Of a DNA stretch of 8,951 nucleotides, positions 1 through 8,951 are shown piece by piece (position 1 is the stretch's first letter; each line of letters opens with the position of its first letter). The DNA comes from JBGPHT01 sp041484525 (GTDB lineage: Bacteria; Acidobacteriota; Terriglobia; Bryobacterales; Bryobacteraceae). The translations under genes were made by a program, and so were the position numbers. The notes beneath the pieces were generated by a model. That model did no database searches. It saw only the letters and a program-made list of their open reading frames with translations, and was not told where the DNA came from. Location of the stretch: NCBI GenBank assembly GCA_041484525.1, contig JBGPHT010000233.1, positions 1-8,951 on the forward strand, given 5' to 3'.

Positions 1-3000
1 ACCGGTCCAACGAACTGGTCATTGCGCTTGTGGCAATCCTCAAGGCGGGTGGAGCCTATCTGCCGATCGACCTGGCGTATCCCGCTGATCGCCTGGCGTT
101 CATGCTGGAGGACGCCCAGGCACCTGTGCTGCTGACGCAAACCAAGCTGACCAGCAACCTGCCGACTACCCAAGCAAAGGTCGTTTGTGTCGATGAGGTG
201 TTGGCGCGCCCCGCACAAGCCGGAAACGAAACGAATCTGCCCGCTGCGGCCGGCCCGGACCATCTGGCCTATGTAATCTACACGTCGGGCACGACCGGCA
301 AACCCAAGGGCTCGCTGATCACGCACCGCAACGTTGCGCGATTGTTTGCCGCCACAGAATCCTGGTATCAGTTCAACGAGCGGGATGTATGGACGCTTTT
401 CCACTCTTGCGCGTTCGATTTTTCCGTCTGGGAAATCTGGGGCGCGCTCTTGTACGGCGGTCGAGTGGTCGTGGTTCCCTTCCTGGTGAGCCGATCGCCA
501 GACGCGTTTTATGATCTCCTGGCGAGTGAACGGGTGACCGTGTTGAACCAGACTCCCTCGGCCTTCCGTCAACTCATCCAGGCCGAAGAATCCGTCGGTC
601 AGAAGGAACTGGCCCTGCGTTATGTGATCTTCGGCGGCGAGGCGCTGGAGATGCACAGTCTGAGGCCGTGGTTTGAGAGGCACGGAGATCAGAGGCCTCT
701 CCTCGTGAATATGTACGGGATTACCGAGACCACCGTGCATGTGACTTATCGGCCGCTCTCGCAGGACGACCTCAACTCCGGCAGCGTCATTGGAGTGCCC
801 ATACCCGATCTTCAGATTTATATATTGGACAAACAACAACGGCCCGTTCCGATCGGAGTACCGGGAGAAATGTACGTGGGTGGAGGCGGACTGGCCCGCG
901 GCTATCTCAACCGCCCGGAGCTGACGGCGGAGCGGTTTATCCCCGATCAATTCACAAATCGGCCGGGATCGCGCCTTTACAAAACAGGTGACCTGGCGCG
1001 GTTTCTTCCAAACCGCGACATCGAGTATTTAGGTCGGATCGATGACCAGGTCAAGATTCGCGGCTTCCGTATCGAACTGGGTGAGATCGAATCAGTGCTC
1101 TGTCAGCATCCCGCGGTGCGGCAAGCCTCGGTGATGGCGCGGGAAGATGTCCCCGGCACCAAGCGCCTGGTGGCTTATCTCGTGACGACTTCACCCGCAC
1201 CAGAAGTGAGCGCCTTGCGCGAACATCTCAAGAAAAAGATGCCCGAGTACATGGTCCCGGCGGCGTTCGTGTTTATGGAAAAACTACCGCTGAACAACAA
1301 CGGAAAAATCGACCGCAAAGCGCTGCCGGTCCCGGAAGAACAACGCCCCGAGCTGGGTGGCCGCTATGTGGCGCCGCGCACGCCGGTGGAAGAGAAGCTG
1401 GCAGCCATCTGGTCGAAGTCCCTGCGGGTGGAGAAGGTGGGAGTCCACGACAACTTTTTTGAGCTGGGCGGGGACTCGATATTGAGCATTCAGATCATCT
1501 CATCGGCACGGCGTGAAGGCTTGAAGCTGACCCCCGAAGTGTTGTTTGCGCACCCGACGATCGCGGAACTGGCGGCCGTTGCCGGCGTGGCGCAGGAGTT
1601 ACAGACCATTGAGGAAGTGGTCGCGGGCGACGTGCCATTGACCCCCATTCAACATTGGTTCTTTGAACAGAATCTGGAAGAGTGGCAGCATTACAACCAG
1701 GCCTTCATGTTCGAAGTCGTGGAGCGACTGGACCGCTCGCTGCTGGAATCAGCTCTTCAAGAACTGAGCCGACACCACGATGCGCTTCGGCTGCGTTACA
1801 TTCGTGAGGGGCAGGGCTGGCGACAGTTCTATTCCACCTCCGCAGAGCCCGCGCCACTCTGCTGGACGAATCTTGCTGCGCTGGGAGAGCACGAGCAGCA
1901 ACAGCAAATCGAGTCGGTCGCGGCGTCCACGCAAGCCAGCCTCAATCTCCAGACCGGCCCGCTGTGGCGTGTGGCTTATTTCGACCTGGGCTCGGGCCGG
2001 CCTGCCCGGCTGCTGTTGGTGGTCCATCATTTGGCAGTGGATGGCATCTCGTGGCGCCCGGTCGTGGAGGACTTGGAAACCGCTTATCAGCAACTCCACG
2101 CGGGGCAGGCAGTTCAACTCCCGCCGAAAACGACTTCCTTCAAGGGGTGGGCAGAGCGGCTGCGGGGGTATGCCAGAACGGAATCGTTGGAAAATGAACT
2201 GCCCTACTGGAGGGCGGTCACTGATCCGCAGCGCGTGGCCGAAGCCGTGAAGTCATGGGCGCGTCACGAAGCGTCCGCTGAGAACACCGAGGGGTCGTCC
2301 AGCATCCTGAGAGTCTCGCTCACCGCTGACGAAACGCAAGCATTGCTGCAGCAGGTTCCCCCGGTTTACAACACGCAAGTCAATGACGTGCTCTTGACGG
2401 CCCTGCTCCGTGCGTGGAACCGATGGAGTGGCAGCGCTGTGCTCTTCGCGAACATCGAGGGGCACGGACGTGAAACTCTTTTTGAACACACCGACCTGTC
2501 CCGCACCGTCGGTTGGTTCACGTCAATCTTCCCGGTGAGATTGGAATTACCCGGGCACAAGGATGACGGGGAGCCTGACAAAACCTTAATGATGGTCAAG
2601 GAACAGCTTCGCCAGATTCCGCGTCGCGGCATCGGCTATGGCCTACTGCGTTATTTGAGCGTGAACGCCGGCCTCATGGAGAGGTCAGAACCACTCCTGC
2701 TGTTCAATTACCTCGGCCAGTTCGACCAGCTTCTGGCGGGCTCCAAGCTGTTCCGTTTTGCGGGGGAATCGACCGGACCGTGGCATAGCCCTCAACAGCG
2801 GCGGCGCCATGTGCTGGAAGTGAATGGACGGGTAATCGGTGGGCGCTTGGAACTTGAGTGGACTTACAACCCTAAGTTTCACCCCGAAGCATCGGTCGGG
2901 CAGTTGGCACATGAGTTTCTGGCTGCGCTCAAGGAATTGATCGCTCATTGCCAGTTGCCACACGCCGGCGGGCGCACGCCATCGGATTTTCCGCTGGCTC

Positions 3001-4739
3001 ACCTCGATCAGTCCACGCTGGACCAGTGGATGACGGGATGGCGCAACATTGAGGACATGTATCCGCTGTCGCCGATTCAAACCTTATTTTACTCGGCGAA
3101 CCCGGGCGCGGTTCAGTCAGCGTTCGACCAGTGGCATTGCACTTTGCGGGGCGAATTGGACGTTGCGGCTTTTCAAAATGCCTGGCACGAAACTCTGCGG
3201 CGGCACACCATTCTGCGCTCCACGATCCACAGCGAGGGATTACGTGAGCCTCTCCAAGTCGTACATCGCGACGTGCGACTACCCTGGACGGTTGAGGATT
3301 GGCGCAGTTCGCCCTCCCCTCAGCATGCGGGACGATGGTCCGCCTTTTTAAAACAAGACCGCGCTCAACCGCTCCAGCTGACCGAGGCGCCGGCTATGCG
3401 GTTCGCGCTCGCTCGATTGACCGAGACGACCTGGAAATTCTTGTGGACGGTGCCCGCGCTGTTGTTGGACGGTTGGTCGTGGCCGGTGGTGTTCCGCGAC
3501 GCCAGCCGTTTATACGAAGCTCTCTCGCACCACGCGTCCCCACAGCTCGAACCGGCGCGCCCCTATCGCAGCTATCTCGAATGGTTAGGCAAGCAATCAC
3601 GCGAAGAATCCGAAAAATTCTGGCGGGAATCCCTTGCTGGATTCCGCGAGCCGACCCTCCTCCGGGGAGAAGTTCCTGAGGAGTATGTCGGCAGCGAGGG
3701 CTACCTCGAACACGCCATTCAACTCTCGACCGGGGCAACACAAGCACTCCTGTCTGCCGCGCGCCAGCGTCAAGTCACGCTCAACACGCTGGTCGAGGGC
3801 GCGTGGGCGCTCCTGCTCAGCCGCCAAAGTGGCAGCACGGAGGTTGTCTTCGGCGCGGCCTTTTCGGGACGGCCGGCGGACCTGCCGGGAGTCGAATCGA
3901 TCGTCGGACCCTTCGTGAACAACCTGCCCGTGCGCGTCGCCGTCGACCACGGCGCGACCGCCGGCGAATTCTTCAAACAGCTTCATGCACGGTTACTGAA
4001 ATTGAATCCATACCAGTACACCCCCTTGATGGAGATTCAACGCTCCAGCGAAGTCCCCTGGCGGCATCGGCTCTTCGACAGTGTGCTCGTTTTTCAAAAC
4101 TACCTGGTGGACGAATCGGCCAGGCGATTGGGGGGACAAATCGAGATCGCCGAATTCGCAGGGCCCATTCACACCAACTACCCCCTCATGCTGCTCGTTG
4201 AACCGGGCGCGGCCCTCCGGCTGACATTAACATACGACCGTCAGAGACTGGCCCGCACGACTGTGGAACGTTGGGGACGCGACCTCTCGATCCTGTTGGA
4301 CGAGATACCACGCGGCTTCGACAAAACCACCGGCGAGCTCGAATCCCTGTTGTCACCGGCGCCGGTGCGACCCGTAAAAGCCCAGCGAAAGCTCCGCGCT
4401 GAATCCCAGAACTTTGTGCCCCCGCAAACCGGGATGGAGGTGGCCATCGCCCGTGTGTGGCAGAAGATGTTCGGTTTGGAAAAGGTCAGTATCGAAGAGA
4501 ACCTTTTCGATCTGGGCGGTCATTCGTTATTGCTCGTCGAGATGCACCACCAGCTCCGGGAGACGTTAAAGGCGGAATTCCCCATCGTGACGCTCTTTGA
4601 ACATCCAACCGTTCGCTCGCTGGCCCGCCACTTAAGCCAGCCGGCCACGGCGGCACCCCGCGCGGGCGAACAATGGCGCGACCGCGCGCAGCGCCAGAGA
4701 CAAGCCCTGGCCCAAATGCGGACCACACTCAAGAAATGA
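1..4739 (+). CDS. Non-ribosomal peptide synthetase, A(Thr)-T-E-C*-T, 5'-truncated by window edge
   Basis: Multidomain NRPS subunit. 1578 codons are visible from base 3 to the TGA at 4737-4739. The frame is open through the left edge, and the first residues (RSNELVIALVAILKAGGAYLP) are already the A2 region of an adenylation domain. The true start, motif A1 and probably an upstream condensation domain therefore lie outside; the GTG at 30 is internal. Domain order is A (to about residue 443, L-Thr code), T1 (about 456-527, Ser492), E (about 544-982), a condensation-fold domain with a destroyed active site (about 1018-1436), T2 (about 1472-1546, Ser1508) and a basic, Arg/Gln-rich helical tail. 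The protein should load L-threonine as a phosphopantetheine thioester, epimerise it, and pass the chain to the PKS encoded 5 bp downstream. The final C-T pair lacks its own A domain, so how T2 is loaded is unclear. There is no thioesterase, so this is not the terminal subunit. NRPS identity is certain; the number of residues this subunit contributes is not. Confidence 0.97.
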   Translation, partial: RSNELVIALVAILKAGGAYLPIDLAYPADRLAFMLEDAQAPVLLTQTKLTSNLPTTQAKVVCVDEVLARPAQAGNETNLPAAAGPDHLAYVIYTSGTTGKPKGSLITHRNVARLFAATESWYQFNERDVWTLFHSCAFDFSVWEIWGALLYGGRVVVVPFLVSRSPDAFYDLLASERVTVLNQTPSAFRQLIQAEESVGQKELALRYVIFGGEALEMHSLRPWFERHGDQRPLLVNMYGITETTVHVTYRPLSQDDLNSGSVIGVPIPDLQIYILDKQQRPVPIGVPGEMYVGGGGLARGYLNRPELTAERFIPDQFTNRPGSRLYKTGDLARFLPNRDIEYLGRIDDQVKIRGFRIELGEIESVLCQHPAVRQASVMAREDVPGTKRLVAYLVTTSPAPEVSALREHLKKKMPEYMVPAAFVFMEKLPLNNNGKIDRKALPVPEEQRPELGGRYVAPRTPVEEKLAAIWSKSLRVEKVGVHDNFFELGGDSILSIQIISSARREGLKLTPEVLFAHPTIAELAAVAGVAQELQTIEEVVAGDVPLTPIQHWFFEQNLEEWQHYNQAFMFEVVERLDRSLLESALQELSRHHDALRLRYIREGQGWRQFYSTSAEPAPLCWTNLAALGEHEQQQQIESVAASTQASLNLQTGPLWRVAYFDLGSGRPARLLLVVHHLAVDGISWRPVVEDLETAYQQLHAGQAVQLPPKTTSFKGWAERLRGYARTESLENELPYWRAVTDPQRVAEAVKSWARHEASAENTEGSSSILRVSLTADETQALLQQVPPVYNTQVNDVLLTALLRAWNRWSGSAVLFANIEGHGRETLFEHTDLSRTVGWFTSIFPVRLELPGHKDDGEPDKTLMMVKEQLRQIPRRGIGYGLLRYLSVNAGLMERSEPLLLFNYLGQFDQLLAGSKLFRFAGESTGPWHSPQQRRRHVLEVNGRVIGGRLELEWTYNPKFHPEASVGQLAHEFLAALKELIAHCQLPHAGGRTPSDFPLAHLDQSTLDQWMTGWRNIEDMYPLSPIQTLFYSANPGAVQSAFDQWHCTLRGELDVAAFQNAWHETLRRHTILRSTIHSEGLREPLQVVHRDVRLPWTVEDWRSSPSPQHAGRWSAFLKQDRAQPLQLTEAPAMRFALARLTETTWKFLWTVPALLLDGWSWPVVFRDASRLYEALSHHASPQLEPARPYRSYLEWLGKQSREESEKFWRESLAGFREPTLLRGEVPEEYVGSEGYLEHAIQLSTGATQALLSAARQRQVTLNTLVEGAWALLLSRQSGSTEVVFGAAFSGRPADLPGVESIVGPFVNNLPVRVAVDHGATAGEFFKQLHARLLKLNPYQYTPLMEIQRSSEVPWRHRLFDSVLVFQNYLVDESARRLGGQIEIAEFAGPIHTNYPLMLLVEPGAALRLTLTYDRQRLARTTVERWGRDLSILLDEIPRGFDKTTGELESLLSPAPVRPVKAQRKLRAESQNFVPPQTGMEVAIARVWQKMFGLEKVSIEENLFDLGGHSLLLVEMHHQLRETLKAEFPIVTLFEHPTVRSLARHLSQPATAAPRAGEQWRDRAQRQRQALAQMRTTLKK
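3..1331 (+). other. Adenylation domain, predicted L-threonine-activating (N-terminus missing)
   Basis: Activates an amino acid as aminoacyl-AMP and loads it on T1. Core motifs seen in order are A2 (LKAGGAYLP), A3 (YTSGTTGKPKG, residues 93-103), A4 (FDFSVWEIWG, from 138), A5 (NMYGITETT, from 236), A6 (GVPGEMYVGGGGLARGYLN), A7 (YKTGDLARF), A8 (GRIDDQVKIRGFRIELGEIE) and A10 (NGKIDRKALP). The specificity residues, placed by alignment to the GrsA A4-A5 region from memory, are D139, F140, W143, N182, I209, G211, M237, V245 and H246, plus the A10 lysine K435. They give DFWNIGMVHK, the established threonine code. The surrounding sequence, including SRSPDAFYDLL and VLNQTPSAFRQL, also resembles Thr-type domains. 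Only A1 and upstream sequence are lost to the window edge. Whether an MbtH-like partner is needed cannot be seen. Confidence 0.93.
1368..1583 (+). other. Peptidyl carrier (T1) domain, epimerase-associated type
   Basis: Thiolation domain that holds threonine as a phosphopantetheine thioester. It begins near APRTPVEEKLAAIW, and the attachment motif is FFELGGDSILSIQI with Ser492 at 1476-1478. The Asp before the serine (GGDSI instead of the common GGHSL) is characteristic of carriers that immediately precede epimerisation domains. That agrees with the E domain that follows. Confidence 0.95.
1632..2948 (+). other. Epimerisation domain (L-Thr to D-allo-Thr on T1)
   Basis: Condensation-superfamily fold carrying epimerase rather than C-domain motifs. 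It opens with PLTPIQHWFFEQ (E1). The second motif HHLAVDGISWR is intact (His675, His676, Asp680). EGHGRE follows at 2457-2474; its Glu819 corresponds to the glutamate implicated in deprotonation in characterised E domains. RTVGWFTSIFP, PRRGIGYGLLRYL and FNYLGQF (2703-2723) are also present. The domain should invert C-alpha of T1-bound threonine; because threonine has a second stereocentre, the product is D-allo-Thr. The linker TPSDFPLAHLDQ, typical of E-to-C junctions, leads into the next domain. The E call and apparent activity are well supported; the stereochemical product is inferred from the A-domain code. Confidence 0.93.
3054..4310 (+). other. Condensation-fold domain with degenerate active site (HHxxxDG replaced by PALLLDG)
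   Basis: Full-length condensation-type domain following the E domain. Visible motifs are MYPLSPIQ (C1), RRHTILRSTI (C2), RPYRSYLEWL (C4), SGRPADLPGVESIVGPFVNN (C5, the latch/floor-loop area) and HTNYPLMLL (C6). The C3 motif reads FLWTVPALLLDGWSW at 3438-3482. Aligning on the shared W and LLLDGWS, both histidines are replaced, by Pro1151 and Ala1152; Asp1156 and Gly1157 remain. The second histidine is normally required for peptide-bond formation, so ordinary catalysis is unlikely. Frame and surrounding residues are normal, so this is not a frameshift. Possible roles are a structural or docking platform, like the X domains that recruit oxygenases, a chain-transfer element, or a decaying remnant. 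The fold call is firm; the role is unknown. Confidence 0.9.
4416..4640 (+). other. Second carrier domain (T2), not preceded by an adenylation domain
   Basis: Carrier domain starting near PPQTGMEVAIARVWQKMFG, with the attachment motif LFDLGGHSLLLVEM; Ser1508 at 4524-4526 is the phosphopantetheine site. GGHSL is the common, non-epimerase form. Only a linker of about 35 residues separates it from the preceding C* domain, so there is no A domain to load it in cis. It is the last carrier before the PKS and is therefore the expected donor to the KS. It would have to be charged by a stand-alone A domain, by transfer from T1, or be bypassed. Confidence 0.92.
4659..4736 (+). other. C-terminal Arg/Gln-rich helical tail, candidate docking element
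   Basis: After T2 the protein ends in a short, strongly basic, helix-favouring stretch containing RDRAQRQRQALAQM. Similar R..RQR.AL tails occur at the C-termini of NRPS and PKS subunits that hand over to a separate synthase. The downstream PKS has only about seven residues before its KS core, so it does not carry a long N-terminal coiled coil. A docking role is inferred from position and composition. Confidence 0.5.
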
Positions 4740-4744
4740 GACCT

Positions 4745-4747
<3 letters not shown>
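4737..4747 (+). promoter_or_regulatory. NRPS stop / PKS start junction, likely translational coupling
   Basis: The NRPS TGA (4737-4739) and the PKS ATG (4745-4747) are separated by only 5 bases. No strong Shine-Dalgarno sequence precedes the ATG; the best candidate is a weak GAG at 4738-4740 that overlaps the stop. Such spacing fits a single operon with re-initiation by terminating ribosomes. The ATG is chosen because the PKS frame from it reads MNEGHYEGIAIIGM, which places the KS start normally. No promoter fits in the gap. Confidence 0.6.

Positions 4748-8951
<4,204 letters not shown>

Noticed and set aside
30..32. GTG at base 30 as the start of the first gene
   Set aside because: The same frame is open from base 3 and encodes conserved adenylation sequence (ELVIAL...) before this codon; starting there would remove motif A1 and the rest of the N-terminal domain. 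It is an internal valine.
1780..2250. Overlapping + strand frame of 156 codons within the epimerase domain
   Set aside because: An Arg/Ser/Trp-rich out-of-frame translation of a well-conserved domain; no ribosome binding site or homology-like motif seen.
1632..2948. Reading the first condensation-type domain as a peptide-bond-forming C domain
   Set aside because: PIQHWFFEQ, EGHGRE, RTVGWFTSIFP and FNYLGQF are epimerase-specific motifs, and the preceding carrier has the GGDSI form.

Overview
The window is an interior slice of a hybrid non-ribosomal peptide / polyketide (NRPS-PKS) assembly line. It holds two very large, co-directional genes on the + strand, 5 bp apart. Both are incomplete. The NRPS gene runs in through the left edge, already open from base 3 and missing its N-terminus. 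The PKS gene starts at 4745 and is still open at the right edge, after 1402 complete codons. Nearly every base is coding. I see no RNA gene, mobile element, CRISPR array, promoter or terminator.

Layout. Gene 1 (1..4739, NRPS) reads A(Thr)-T-E-C*-T plus a basic helical tail. The adenylation domain carries the ten-residue code D-F-W-N-I-G-M-V-H-K, the classical L-threonine signature. The T domain has the GGDSI form typical of carriers that precede epimerases, and the E domain has its key motifs. The last two domains are odd. A condensation-fold domain has Pro-Ala where the catalytic His-His should be (PALLLDG instead of HHxxxDG). It is followed directly by a second T domain, with no adenylation domain between them. 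Gene 2 (4745..8951, PKS) reads KS-AT-ACP-Gln-rich helix-aminotransferase (AMT, truncated). The AT has malonyl-type motifs (GHSVG, HAFH). No ketoreductase, dehydratase or methyltransferase lies between AT and ACP. The AMT has its PLP-site residues, including the Schiff-base lysine.

How they work together (inference). The NRPS activates L-Thr and epimerises it at C-alpha to D-allo-Thr. The chain then passes, possibly through the C*-T didomain, to the KS. The KS adds one unreduced malonate unit, and the AMT converts the beta-ketone to a beta-amine. KS-AT-ACP-AMT is the logic of the iturin/mycosubtilin (ItuA, MycA) and microcystin (McyE) synthases. There, however, a fatty or phenyl-polyketide chain is aminated. 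Here the incoming chain is an aminoacyl or peptidyl thioester, so simple colinearity predicts a vicinal beta,gamma-diamino acid, for example a 3,4-diamino-5-hydroxyhexanoyl unit if threonine is the residue extended.

Organism. The sequence is GC-rich with bacterial gene organisation. Hybrid NRPS/PKS lines with this AMT occur in Cyanobacteria, Firmicutes, Proteobacteria, Acidobacteriota, Verrucomicrobiota and other groups. The GC-rich codons argue against Bacillus, but I cannot assign a phylum from this window. Residues of gene 1 are numbered from the first complete codon at base 3; residues of gene 2 from its ATG at 4745.
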